Positions 44,341 to 53,126 of a stretch of DNA of 64,000 bases are shown here, in pieces (position 1 is the first letter of the stretch; the number at the start of each line of letters is the position of its first letter). The stretch is taken from positions 868,001 through 932,000 of the forward strand of contig NZ_RJUK01000001.1 in NCBI RefSeq assembly GCF_003762925.1, read 5' to 3'. The notes beneath the pieces are model-generated. The model ran no database searches, was not told the DNA's origin, and worked only from the letters and a program-made list of their open reading frames with translations. The position numbers and the translations under genes are program-made. The stretch is from Marinimicrobium koreense (GTDB lineage: Bacteria > Pseudomonadota > Gammaproteobacteria > Pseudomonadales > Cellvibrionaceae).

Positions 44341-46533
44341 ATGCCAGCGACTGCTCTGAAGGAAGCCAGCCAACGCCTGGCTCAGGCACGACACCACGAT
44401 CCCTTTCAGGTACTGGGTCGACACCCGGTACCGGGAAAGCCGGATACCCTTCTGTTTCGCGCGTTTTTACCCCAGGCAAGCCAGGCTTCTCTCAACGGGG
44501 TTAAAGGCAAGCTGACTTTAACCAAAGAAGCGGAGTCAGACTTCTGGTCGTGGCAAGGGAAGGCAACACAGTTACCCGAACACCCGGAAGTCGAATGGCA
44601 GGACCACCACAACTGCACCCATACCGCGCACTACCCTTACACCTTCGCGCCACAAGTGGGCGATATGGATCTGCACCTGTTTGGCGAAGGACGGCACTGG
44701 CAGGTGTACGAGGTTCTGGGAGCACACCCGCGCACCGTCGACGGCGTGGCCGGCGTGTTATTCGCCACCTGGGCGCCGGCGGCAGAGCGGGTCAGCGTTG
44801 TGGGTGATTTCAACCACTGGGATGACCGGCTTCATCCCATGCGGGTGCGCGGAGGCAGCGGTGTTTGGGAGCTGTTCATTCCCGGGCTGGAGCCCAGCAC
44901 CCTCTACAAGTATTCAATCCGCAACCGGCACTCCGGTCACATCCAGATGAAGACGGATCCCTACGGTCAGGCGTTTGAGGTTCGTCCTAAAACCGCCGCT
45001 CTGGTAACCGCTCCCTCAGAGTATCAGTGGCAGGATCAGAAATGGCTGACGCAGCGACGCCAATGGGATTGGCAAAACGCCCCACTGTCGGTGTACGAAG
45101 TGCATCTGAGTTCCTGGCGCCGAACGGAAAACGGTGGATTCATCAATTACCGGACTCTGGCGCACCAGTTAGTGGATTACGTCAAGCCTTTAGGGTTTAC
45201 TCACGTCGAGCTTCTGCCCATTACCGAGCACCCTCTGGATGATTCCTGGGGCTACCAGACCACCGGTTACTTTGCCCCGACCAGCCGGTTTGGTTCGCCG
45301 GATGATTTCCGGTACTTTGTCGATCACCTTCACCAGTCCGGTATCGGGGTTCTGTTGGACTGGGTGCCCGCCCATTTTCCGAAAGATGAGCACGCCCTGG
45401 CCCGCTACGATGGCACCGCATTGTATGAACATGAAGACCCCCGCAAAGGCGAGCACCGGGACTGGGGCACACTGATTTACAACTACGGCCGCAACGAAGT
45501 GCGCAACTTTCTGTTGGCCAATGCGCTTTATTGGCTGAAAGAATTTCATATCGACGGTCTGCGAGTCGATGCGGTGGCGTCCATGCTCTATCTGGATTAC
45601 TCCCGGGAAGAGGGTGACTGGCTGCCCAACCGCTATGGTGGTAATGAGAATCTTGAAGCCATTGATTTTCTCCGCCAGCTCAATGAGCTCTGTCATGGTG
45701 AGCACCCCGGCGCCTTGGTTCTGGCGGAGGAGTCCACGGCCTGGCCTCAGGTCACACGACCCACCTGGGTGGGCGGACTGGGTTTTTCCATGAAGTGGAA
45801 TATGGGCTGGATGCACGACACCCTGCTCTACATGAGCCGTGATCCGATCTATCGTCACTACCATCACGACCAATTGACCTTCGGGCTGATTTACGCGTTT
45901 ACCGAGAATTTCATGCTGCCGTTCTCCCATGACGAAGTGGTCCATGGCAAAGGCAGCATGCTCACCAAAATGCCCGGCGATGACTGGCAGCGCTTTGCCA
46001 ACCTGCGTCTGCTCTACGCCTATCAATGGACTTACCCGGGTACCAAGCTCCTGTTCATGGGTTGCGAGTTCGGCCAATGGAAAGAGTGGGCTCACCACGG
46101 TGAGCTGGACTGGTTGTTACTGGACCTTGAACCCCACCAGGGCGTAAAAACGGCCCTGTCCGATCTGAACCAACTTTATAAAACCCGCACCGAGTTGCAC
46201 CAGCGCAGCTTCCGCAGCGACGGCTTCGAGTGGATCGATTGTCACGACAGTCCCCAGTCGGTCATCAGTTACCTTCGGGCGAGCGACGATGGCTTTCTCG
46301 TGGTCATCCTGAATTTCACGCCGACGCCGCGGGAGGGCTATCGCCTCGGCGTTCCCAGCGCGGGGCGCTACCGGGAAGTGTTTAATTCGGACTCCACCTA
46401 CTACGGCGGCAGCAATGTCGGTAACCCATTGCCACTGGAAACCGAAGATCGCCCGTGGATGAATCGACCCTACTCCATTGAACTGACCCTGCCGCCTCTG
46501 GGCGCCATCATTCTCGATATCGACCGGACATGA
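44341..46533 (+). CDS. glgB: 1,4-alpha-glucan branching enzyme
   Basis: Introduces alpha-1,6 branches into glycogen. The 730-residue length is that of the long, two-N-domain GlgB. The first N-domain is at about residues 15-115, the CBM48 domain at 120-225 ([22 protein letters not shown]), then the GH13 barrel. Catalytic segments: the nucleophile in [14 protein letters not shown], the acid/base in [12 protein letters not shown] and the transition-state aspartate in [14 protein letters not shown]. The C-terminal domain ends in [10 protein letters not shown]. Its stop overlaps the glgA start by four bases. Confidence 0.96.
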   Translation: MPATALKEASQRLAQARHHDPFQVLGRHPVPGKPDTLLFRAFLPQASQASLNGVKGKLTLTKEAESDFWSWQGKATQLPEHPEVEWQDHHNCTHTAHYPYTFAPQVGDMDLHLFGEGRHWQVYEVLGAHPRTVDGVAGVLFATWAPAAERVSVVGDFNHWDDRLHPMRVRGGSGVWELFIPGLEPSTLYKYSIRNRHSGHIQMKTDPYGQAFEVRPKTAALVTAPSEYQWQDQKWLTQRRQWDWQNAPLSVYEVHLSSWRRTENGGFINYRTLAHQLVDYVKPLGFTHVELLPITEHPLDDSWGYQTTGYFAPTSRFGSPDDFRYFVDHLHQSGIGVLLDWVPAHFPKDEHALARYDGTALYEHEDPRKGEHRDWGTLIYNYGRNEVRNFLLANALYWLKEFHIDGLRVDAVASMLYLDYSREEGDWLPNRYGGNENLEAIDFLRQLNELCHGEHPGALVLAEESTAWPQVTRPTWVGGLGFSMKWNMGWMHDTLLYMSRDPIYRHYHHDQLTFGLIYAFTENFMLPFSHDEVVHGKGSMLTKMPGDDWQRFANLRLLYAYQWTYPGTKLLFMGCEFGQWKEWAHHGELDWLLLDLEPHQGVKTALSDLNQLYKTRTELHQRSFRSDGFEWIDCHDSPQSVISYLRASDDGFLVVILNFTPTPREGYRLGVPSAGRYREVFNSDSTYYGGSNVGNPLPLETEDRPWMNRPYSIELTLPPLGAIILDIDRT

Positions 46534-47996
46534 ATATTCTGTTTCTGGCCAGCGAGGCCTTCCCCCTGATCAAAACCGGCGGGCTTGCCGACGTTGCCGG
46601 TGCCCTGCCCCGCGCGCTGATCAAACGGGGGCACTCGCTGCGCCTGGTACTACCCGCGTATCAATCTGTGCTCGCCCGGTTGCGCTCGGACGACAAGGCG
46701 CCACCCCTCAGCTCGCGCGGACAGATCGACCTTGACGGAACCCCGGTGAAACTCTGGCAGACGCGTCTGCCCGGCACCCGGGTAACGGTCTGGCTGGTGG
46801 ATATTCCGGCCTTTTCCGAGCGCGAGGGTAATCCCTATGTGACGCCGGAGGGCGTCGACTGGCCGGACAATGACCAGCGCTTTTATACCCTCTGCCGAGC
46901 TGCCACCGAACTGGCCATGGGCCGGGCCGGGATCAAATGGAAGGCCGATCTGGTGCACGCCAATGACTGGCAGGGCGGGATGGTCTGCCAGCTGCTGGCG
47001 CGGGAAGCGTCAGCGCCCGCCACGGTATTCACCATTCACAACCTCGCCTATCACGGGTTGTTTGATTACCAGACAATGCACAGGCTTGGGTTGGAACCCT
47101 GGTTGTGGCAACCGGACTTTCTGGAATTTTACGGACAACTGTCGTTTATCAAGGCCGGGCTGGTGTTCGCCCAGCGGCTGACCACCGTCAGTCCCAGCTA
47201 TGCTCAGGAGATCCAGACTCCCGAGCTGGGCTGCGGCCTCGACGGCCTCTTGCGAGCCCGGCAGGAAGTTTTGAGCGGTATTATCAATGGCATCGATACC
47301 CGGGAGTGGAACCCAAACCGGGACGCCTGTCTCGCCGCGTCTTACGATCGACGGCGACTGGCCCGAAAGGCCGATAATAAAAAGGCCTTGTGCGCCGAGC
47401 TGGGGTTGGCTGACAAGCCGGATACTTTACTGCTGGGCTTTATTGGACGCCTGGTGGAACAGAAAGGACTGGACCTGCTGCTGGCAACCCTGCCGGAGCT
47501 GTTGGCCCGGGGCGATGTGCAGATTGCCCTGCTGGGCTCGGGCGTCAAAGCCTATGAGCAGGCTTTTGCCGCGTTAGCGACAGATTACCCCGAACAGCTG
47601 TCGGTCACCCTCGGTTACAACGAAACCCTGGCGCACCGTATTGAAGCCGGTGTCGATGTGTTTCTGATGCCCTCCCTGTTTGAACCCTGTGGGCTGAACC
47701 AGATGTACAGCCTGCGGTATGGCACCCTGCCCCTGGTGCATGCCGTGGGAGGACTGAAAGATACCGTGATTGATGGCGACGACCCGCTAACGGCCAACGG
47801 CTTCTGTTTCGAGCCCGCGACTGTCGACGCCTTGCGCGTTGCGCTCAAGCGTGCTCTCGCGCTCTATCAGGACCCCGAGGCCTGGCAACAACGGCAGCGC
47901 AATGCCATGAGTGGCGATTACTCCTGGGACAGAAGCGCCGCCGAGTACGAGCGGATTTATGAGCTGGCGCTGGAGGATAAAAAGCAGAACGCCTGA
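46530..47996 (+). CDS. glgA: Glycogen synthase (ADP-glucose dependent, GT5)
   Basis: Elongates glycogen from ADP-glucose, 488 residues. It has the N-terminal GT5 signature [18 protein letters not shown] with the substrate-binding lysine, [12 protein letters not shown], the [10 protein letters not shown] segment, [13 protein letters not shown], the [15 protein letters not shown] region and the C-terminal [20 protein letters not shown] with the conserved glutamate. It overlaps glgB by four bases and is divergent from glgC, completing the pathway. The membrane-bound sugar dehydrogenase gene starts 36 bases downstream and may be co-transcribed. Confidence 0.96.
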   Translation: MNILFLASEAFPLIKTGGLADVAGALPRALIKRGHSLRLVLPAYQSVLARLRSDDKAPPLSSRGQIDLDGTPVKLWQTRLPGTRVTVWLVDIPAFSEREGNPYVTPEGVDWPDNDQRFYTLCRAATELAMGRAGIKWKADLVHANDWQGGMVCQLLAREASAPATVFTIHNLAYHGLFDYQTMHRLGLEPWLWQPDFLEFYGQLSFIKAGLVFAQRLTTVSPSYAQEIQTPELGCGLDGLLRARQEVLSGIINGIDTREWNPNRDACLAASYDRRRLARKADNKKALCAELGLADKPDTLLLGFIGRLVEQKGLDLLLATLPELLARGDVQIALLGSGVKAYEQAFAALATDYPEQLSVTLGYNETLAHRIEAGVDVFLMPSLFEPCGLNQMYSLRYGTLPLVHAVGGLKDTVIDGDDPLTANGFCFEPATVDALRVALKRALALYQDPEAWQQRQRNAMSGDYSWDRSAAEYERIYELALEDKKQNA

Positions 47997-48032
47997 ATGG
48001 TACACTCTCGGCTTCATTGCACAGAGGTGACC

Positions 48033-49616
48033 ATGCCAACATCACTCCCTTCCTGGTCCAGATGGCTGCTCGCGTTTATCGCGGCCTTGCTTGTGGGCAC
48101 ACTGCTGGGCAGTCTGGTTCAAACGCAATTCAATCTGCTGGCCATTCAATCCATGGGCTTTCCCGTTCCGCTGGATGTGCGCCTGGTGACCAGCGCACAG
48201 GATCTGCTGTTCTTTGGTCCGGTATTCGCCGCACTGTTTGGCGGCAGTTTTCTGGTCTCACAACCCGTTGCCCTACTGATCAATCGCTGGCTTTCCCCCC
48301 TCTGGCACCCCCTGCTTTGTGCTCTGGGCGCGGCTCTGGGACTGGCGGTCACCCTGAAACTGGTCGATGCTCTTGCGCCCATGCCGACATTGATTGCGGC
48401 CACCCGGTCTGCTTCGGGTACTCTCGCTTTGCTGGCCTGCGCCGCACTGGCCGGCTGGCTGTTTGCCCGCTGGCGCCCCTACCGCTCGACCCAGCCGGTA
48501 CGATCGCCCTTGGCCACATCCGCGGTCCTTGTGCTTGTCGGTGCGCTCTGCCTGCTTCCCGATCCCTCTTCAGCCAGTGAGTCGGCAGACTACCGGATAG
48601 AAACCGTGGCCCAAGACCTCGAACACCCCTGGTCCGTGGCATTTCTCCCGGAAGGCGGGCTGCTGGTGACTGAGCGCCCGGGGCGCCTGCGCCATATCGA
48701 CGCTCAGGGTCATCTGCACGCCCCCATTTCGGGCATTCCCGAGGTCTATGCCCAGGGTCAGTCCGGATTGTTTGACGTTCTCCTGGCACAGGATTTCGAG
48801 CACAGTCATCGCCTGTATCTGAGCTACGCCTGCGGCACCCACAGCGCCAACCATACCTGTCTGGCCCGAGCCCGGTGGCAGGATTCGGCCCTGCGGGAGG
48901 TCGAGGAAATTTTCCGGACCCGGCCCGCAAAAATCGCATCCGCCCACTTCGGTGGCCGCCTGGCCTGGCTGGACGATGGCACCCTGGTTATGACCCTGGG
49001 TGACGGATTTGACTATCGCGAACAGGCGCAGAATGTGAGCAATCATCTGGGCGGTACCGTGCGGCTCACCCCCGATGGTTCGGTGCCGGCCGACAACCCG
49101 TTTCGGAGTCAGACAGGGGCCGCCCCGGAGCTCTACACCCTGGGGCACCGCAATGTGCAGGGGCTGTTCTTTGATGCCACCTCCGGCACGCTGTTCAGCC
49201 ATGAGCACGGCCCCAAAGGTGGCGATGAGCTCAATATATTGGCGCCCGGAGAAAACTACGGCTGGCCGGCGGTGACCCATGGGCTGGATTACACCGGAGC
49301 GCGGGTCTCACCCTACACACAGTGGCCCGGCATACGCCCGCCGCTCTGGCACTGGGCGCCATCCATCGCGCCTTCGGGCTTGACGCGTTATACCGGCACC
49401 TTATTTCCCGAGTGGGAGGGCAGCTTACTGGTGGGTGGCCTGGCGTCACGGCAAGTGCATCGGCTGACGTTCACCGATGGCGTGATCACTGAGCAGGAAC
49501 CGCTGTTTGGCGAGCTGAAAGCACGCATTCGGGACGTTCGGGTCGGCCCGGACGGGGCCGTGTATCTTTTGACGGACAGTCCGGAGGGGAAGGTACTCAG
49601 AGTAACACCGGATTGA
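48033..49616 (+). CDS. PQQ-dependent sugar dehydrogenase with N-terminal membrane domain
   Basis: Predicted periplasmic quinoprotein oxidising aldoses, attached to a membrane domain. From ATG 48033 (MPTSLPSWSRW, GAGGTG just upstream) the protein has 527 residues; the frame is open to 47997. The first ~180 residues contain about four to five hydrophobic helices. The rest is a glucose/sorbosone dehydrogenase beta-propeller: VAQDLEHPWSVAFLPEGGLL VTERPGRL-type opening, GQSGLFDV, RNVQGLFFD, SHEHGPKGGDELNIL and NYGWPAVTHG. The family is soluble in Acinetobacter; fusion to a helical membrane part, probably for quinone contact, is seen in other bacteria. Cofactor is presumed from family. Confidence 0.88.
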   Translation: MPTSLPSWSRWLLAFIAALLVGTLLGSLVQTQFNLLAIQSMGFPVPLDVRLVTSAQDLLFFGPVFAALFGGSFLVSQPVALLINRWLSPLWHPLLCALGAALGLAVTLKLVDALAPMPTLIAATRSASGTLALLACAALAGWLFARWRPYRSTQPVRSPLATSAVLVLVGALCLLPDPSSASESADYRIETVAQDLEHPWSVAFLPEGGLLVTERPGRLRHIDAQGHLHAPISGIPEVYAQGQSGLFDVLLAQDFEHSHRLYLSYACGTHSANHTCLARARWQDSALREVEEIFRTRPAKIASAHFGGRLAWLDDGTLVMTLGDGFDYREQAQNVSNHLGGTVRLTPDGSVPADNPFRSQTGAAPELYTLGHRNVQGLFFDATSGTLFSHEHGPKGGDELNILAPGENYGWPAVTHGLDYTGARVSPYTQWPGIRPPLWHWAPSIAPSGLTRYTGTLFPEWEGSLLVGGLASRQVHRLTFTDGVITEQEPLFGELKARIRDVRVGPDGAVYLLTDSPEGKVLRVTPD

Positions 49617-49682
49617 CGGGGTACCGGCGCGGGAACGGCCGGAGAGGAGTCGGGGCGGGCCGTGCCCACCCCGGACAATATT

Positions 49683-50078
49683 TCAGTCTTCGCTGGTATC
49701 GGGCAGGTAGGCGCCGTCTTCGTCGTGCACTTCACGACCGGTGACCGGCGGGTTGAAGGTGCAGATCAGACGCATATCTTCAGTGCCACCACGCAGGATG
49801 TGCTTGTCGTGCTTATCCAGCGCGTACAGGGTGCCATCGGTGATTTCATGGGTTTCGCCCGTGGCCAGATCAGTAATGGAGCCATTGCCGGCCACACAGT
49901 AAACCGCTTCCAGATGGTGCTTGTACCAGAACGTGTGCTCGGAGCCTGCCTTGATGATGGTTTCATGAAAGGAGAAACCCATTCCGTCCTTTTTCAACAA
50001 CAGACGACGGCTGGTCCACTGCTGTGCGCTGACTTCGCGTTCACTACCGATAATGTCTTGCACACGTACAATTTTCAT
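49683..50078 (-). CDS. ectC: L-ectoine synthase, solitary
   Basis: Cyclises N-gamma-acetyl-2,4-diaminobutyrate to the osmoprotectant ectoine. The 131-residue cupin protein begins [16 protein letters not shown] and carries the family segments [20 protein letters not shown], the metal-binding cupin region [17 protein letters not shown] and [21 protein letters not shown] lies just upstream. The partner genes ectA and ectB are not within the window: neighbours are a sugar dehydrogenase and a redoxin. Solitary EctC proteins occur in several bacteria, some acting on imported or other precursors. Confidence 0.95.
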   Translation of the reverse strand: MKIVRVQDIIGSEREVSAQQWTSRRLLLKKDGMGFSFHETIIKAGSEHTFWYKHHLEAVYCVAGNGSITDLATGETHEITDGTLYALDKHDKHILRGGTEDMRLICTFNPPVTGREVHDEDGAYLPDTSED

Positions 50079-50161
50079 AGAAGCTCCTCGTTGACTTGAA
50101 TGTTCGGCCGACCATTATAACCGAAATGGCACTCTGACCCCACGGGCGGGCTTTATTGGCA

Positions 50162-50776
50162 TCAAATGTCCAGATCCAGCTCGCAACCATAGGCCTCTGT
50201 ACGGGGCGTTTCAACCGCTTCCCCTGCCAGACCGGCTTCCAGAGCGGCCTCAATATGACTCGTGGCGGCTTCAATGGCTTCCGGGCTTGCGCCATCGCTG
50301 TCATCCGGAGCACCGCTATATACCAGGGTGCCATGTGGATCAATGATATAAATCTGTGGTGCTTTACTCACACCATAGGCCCTCGCGACCACACTGGTGT
50401 CATCCAACAGCACCGGCGCACTGGATCGCAAGTCGTGGGTATCCTCCAGTGCCAACGCTTCTTCGGCTTCAATCACATTGTCTGGCCCTGGCGCCGAGGA
50501 GATGATGGTGAGCCATTTGACCCCCTGCTCTCGGTAGCGCTCCTGCAAACGGGGCAAGTTGCCACTGTCATAATGGTTTTCAACCGCTTCACACCCCGGA
50601 TGAAACCACTCCAGCACAATCCAATTGCCGATATAGTCGGTGAGCGTATGGGACTGGCCGGCGGCATCGTTAGCACGGAATGCCGGCGCTGGATCACCGG
50701 GAGTCGCGACGGCCAATGCAGCGGCTGGCATCAGTAGCGATGAGATCCACAATAAGTGACCCAGTAACGGCTTCAT
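50162..50776 (-). CDS. Exported redoxin (thioredoxin-like) family protein
   Basis: A 204-residue protein with a signal peptide (LLWISSLLMPAAALA). The thioredoxin-like fold has GDPAPAFRANDAAGQSHTL, the strand IVLEWFHPGCEAVENHYDSG in place of a canonical C-x-x-C site (only one cysteine), APQIYIIDPHGTLVYSGAPD, and a C-terminal YGCELDLD motif with the second cysteine. Members of this group have the two cysteines far apart. Likely a periplasmic thiol or peroxide-related protein; the reaction is not defined. Confidence 0.85.
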   Translation of the reverse strand: MKPLLGHLLWISSLLMPAAALAVATPGDPAPAFRANDAAGQSHTLTDYIGNWIVLEWFHPGCEAVENHYDSGNLPRLQERYREQGVKWLTIISSAPGPDNVIEAEEALALEDTHDLRSSAPVLLDDTSVVARAYGVSKAPQIYIIDPHGTLVYSGAPDDSDGASPEAIEAATSHIEAALEAGLAGEAVETPRTEAYGCELDLDI

Positions 50777-50890
50777 TCAACGAGGCTCCTGTAATTGGTT
50801 TGGTGTGCTGTTCAGAAAGCCGCATCCTAACAGACTCATAGTGGATTCTCAGCCGCCCCGATGGTTTACAGTTCGGCCCTGCCGAGCCTA

Positions 50891-50910
50891 TACTGTTTTT
50901 ATATACAGTA
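50891..50910 (+). promoter_or_regulatory. LexA (SOS) box upstream of imuA
   Basis: TACTGTTTTTATATACAGTA matches the gammaproteobacterial LexA consensus CTGT-N8-ACAG with flanking TA pairs. It ends 22 bases before the imuA start codon and overlaps the expected promoter, so imuA-imuB should be repressed by LexA and induced by DNA damage. Confidence 0.9.
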
Positions 50911-50932
50911 TATTCTTCTCTGTGAGGTATCC

Positions 50933-51619
50933 TTGAATCCCGATCTGGAGCAACTCAAGCAACGACGCCTGGTCTGGCGCGGACGCGACGCCGCCCGCCC
51001 GCTGGAAGCGCGGGCCAGCGGTTGGCCAGAGCTGGATGCCCGACTGGGCGGGCTGCCCGGTGCCGGGGTAGTCATGATTCAAACGCCCCCAGGCATTGGT
51101 GAACTGCGACTCCTGTGGCCGTCCATGGAGCAACAATCCCGACTGACGGTACTGATTACCCCGCCTTACCGGATCGGGGTGGAAGCCTGGCTCGGTGGTG
51201 GTGTGGCACAGGAGAAGCTGCTGGTTCTGCACCCCGACAGCACACAAGCTGCGCTCTGGGCAACCGAGCAGAGCCTGAAAAGTGGCAGTTGTGACAGCAG
51301 TTGTCTGTGGCTGACGCAGCGATTGCAGACCATCCAGGCCCGCCGGCTGCAACTGGCCGCCCGTGCTGGCCAGTCGACCCTGTTTCTGTTTGCGCCCCCG
51401 GCGTTGGACTTGCCCCAGTTACCCATCGACTTGCACCTGGTGCTGAGTCCGGCTGCGCAGGGTGTCCGGGTCGAGGTGCGTCGCCGCCGGCAAGGGCGGC
51501 CACTGGCTCCCTTCACAGTCATTATGACAGAACACTGGCCAGAGCTGACCCGCCCCCAGGTTCATTCGGGTCGGGCACCCTCAAGCCCCCAAGTCCAACC
51601 CGGTGCCGAGGCCATTTGA
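50933..51619 (+). CDS. imuA: ImuA, SOS mutasome accessory protein
   Basis: RecA/SulA-like protein that works with ImuB and DnaE2 in damage-induced mutagenesis. The 228-residue product starts at TTG 50933 with GAGG five bases upstream; the ATG at 50861 in the same frame would place the LexA box inside the gene and is rejected. Sequence: LKQRRLVWRGRDAARPLEAR then a WPELDARLGGLPGAG segment, the typical start of ImuA, followed by a RecA-like core without an obvious Walker A (PPGIGELRL) and SSCLWLTQRLQTIQARRLQL. It ends two bases before the imuB start. Confidence 0.9.
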   Translation: MNPDLEQLKQRRLVWRGRDAARPLEARASGWPELDARLGGLPGAGVVMIQTPPGIGELRLLWPSMEQQSRLTVLITPPYRIGVEAWLGGGVAQEKLLVLHPDSTQAALWATEQSLKSGSCDSSCLWLTQRLQTIQARRLQLAARAGQSTLFLFAPPALDLPQLPIDLHLVLSPAAQGVRVEVRRRRQGRPLAPFTVIMTEHWPELTRPQVHSGRAPSSPQVQPGAEAI

Positions 51620-51620
51620 C

Positions 51621-53051
51621 ATGCTCTGGCTCTACCTCTGGCTGCCTCGACTGCAACTGGATACCCAGGCGCCGGACGACCCTGGCCCGGTGGCGGTTGT
51701 GGATGAGCGGGACAATCGGGTGGTGCAGATGAATGAACCGGCTTCCCGGGAAGGCATTACCCTGGGAATGGGCTTGGCAACCGCCGCAGCACTCTGCCGG
51801 GACGTGCAATTATTGCCGTACCAGAGCGCCCTTGAGATCCGCCGCCTGGAGGAACTGGCTCACGGGCTCTACGATATCTCGGGGGACATATCGCTGGACC
51901 CTCCCTGTGGCCTCTGGCTTGGGGCCTCAAGGATGGTTAAATACCATAATGGATTCGACAACTATTGCAAAAAAATAAAGCATTTTTTGAGCTGCCGAAA
52001 GCTGTCGATGCAGGTGGCTTCCGGTTTTACCCCGCTGGCCGCCAAGCTGTTGGCTCATTCACCGGAAGTGCCGCTGGACCCATGCCCGGAAAAGCTACGG
52101 CAGGTCATCCGGGGCTGCCCGCTCAGCGCTACCGAACTGCCTGAACAGACTCAGACCCACCTGCAACGGCTCGGTATCAAAACCCTGGATGGGTTGCTGG
52201 TCATTCCCCCCAAGGATCTGTCCCGTCGCTTTGACCGACCACTGGCCGAGTATGTGGGGCGACTCGTCGGCCACTTGCCGCACCCCCTGCCCTTTTATCA
52301 GCCGCCGGACTACTTCCGTCAGCACCGGGAGCTTCCCTGCGAACTGGAATCCAGCGACCAGTTGGCCCCCTGGGTTAAGCGGTTACTCGACGAGCTGGAA
52401 GCCTTTCTCCATCACCGGGACCGTGTGGTCGAGCGAGTTGAACTGGCCCTGCAACTGCGCAACCGGGACCCACTGTCTCTGACCATCGGCGCCGCCCGGG
52501 GTGAATCCCGGGCAGAGCGCTGGCAGCCCCTGGTCCAGCTGACCCTGGAGCGCCACCCTCTGGAAGCCCCCGTGTGCGGTTTGACCCTGACCGCTCGCAC
52601 GCTGCTGCCCCGCCCCGGCCAATCCGAAGACCTGCTCAATGAGCGTCACGGCGCCGCGATGGCGCCCGCCCAACTGGTGGCCCTGCTTCAGGCAAGGCTG
52701 GGGGCAGACCGGGTCCGGAGCCTGAGGGTGGCGGAGGATTTCAGACCGCTGCGCGCCAATATCGAATCCTGTCCCCTTGAGTCGTCGAAGCCGCCCTCCA
52801 ACCGACGCAGCGACGACGCAGCTCAACCCGCGCCTCCGGCCTTGCGCCCGGCTTTTCTGTTAGCGGATCCACAGGTGTACTCGCAGCCCCTTGAAATCAT
52901 CGAGGGGCCCGAGCGGATTACCACCGGATGGTGGGACGGTGAGCCCCAGGTCCGGGACTACTACATCGCGCGCAATGCCCAAGGGCAATGGTGCTGGGCG
53001 TTTCGGGAACCGAACCGTCCGGGATGGTTTTTACAGGGGTATTTTGCCTAG
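51621..53051 (+). CDS. imuB: ImuB, Y-family polymerase-like SOS mutasome protein
   Basis: Adaptor of the ImuAB-DnaE2 translesion mutasome, related to DinB polymerases but without catalytic acidic residues. The 476-residue protein starts at ATG 51621 (MLWLYLWLPRLQLD), one base after the imuA stop; GAGG lies upstream. Features: ITLGMGLATAAALC, the helix-hairpin-helix-like LPEQTQTHLQRLGIKTLDGL, and a long C-terminal region ending RDYYIARNAQGQWCWAFREP, the usual ImuB tail. An AT-rich stretch (CAAAAAA...TTTTTTG, about 51967-51987) interrupts the otherwise GC-rich coding sequence without breaking the frame. Confidence 0.92.
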   Translation: MLWLYLWLPRLQLDTQAPDDPGPVAVVDERDNRVVQMNEPASREGITLGMGLATAAALCRDVQLLPYQSALEIRRLEELAHGLYDISGDISLDPPCGLWLGASRMVKYHNGFDNYCKKIKHFLSCRKLSMQVASGFTPLAAKLLAHSPEVPLDPCPEKLRQVIRGCPLSATELPEQTQTHLQRLGIKTLDGLLVIPPKDLSRRFDRPLAEYVGRLVGHLPHPLPFYQPPDYFRQHRELPCELESSDQLAPWVKRLLDELEAFLHHRDRVVERVELALQLRNRDPLSLTIGAARGESRAERWQPLVQLTLERHPLEAPVCGLTLTARTLLPRPGQSEDLLNERHGAAMAPAQLVALLQARLGADRVRSLRVAEDFRPLRANIESCPLESSKPPSNRRSDDAAQPAPPALRPAFLLADPQVYSQPLEIIEGPERITTGWWDGEPQVRDYYIARNAQGQWCWAFREPNRPGWFLQGYFA

Positions 53052-53075
53052 CAAAGACAAAATCGCTTTAGAGAG

Positions 53076-53115
53076 CTTTGGGGCACAGTGGTTAATCTAC
53101 CACCGAGCCCCAAAG
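53076..53115. terminator. Bidirectional hairpin terminator between imuB and the RND transporter gene
   Basis: CTTTGGGGC pairs with GCCCCAAAG and an inner GTGGT pairs with ACCAC, giving a long symmetrical hairpin in the 75-base gap between two convergent genes. It should end both messages and insulate the SOS operon from the efflux operon. Confidence 0.7.
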
Positions 53116-53126
53116 AGCGGGAAGGC

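Noticed and set aside
50861-50932. Upstream in-frame ATG extension of imuA
   Set aside because: It would place the LexA box within the coding sequence and has no ribosome binding site; the TTG at 50933 has GAGG at the right distance.
51960-51990. Frameshift in imuB at an A/T-rich stretch
   Set aside because: The frame reads through without interruption and the flanking protein sequence is typical of ImuB on both sides.
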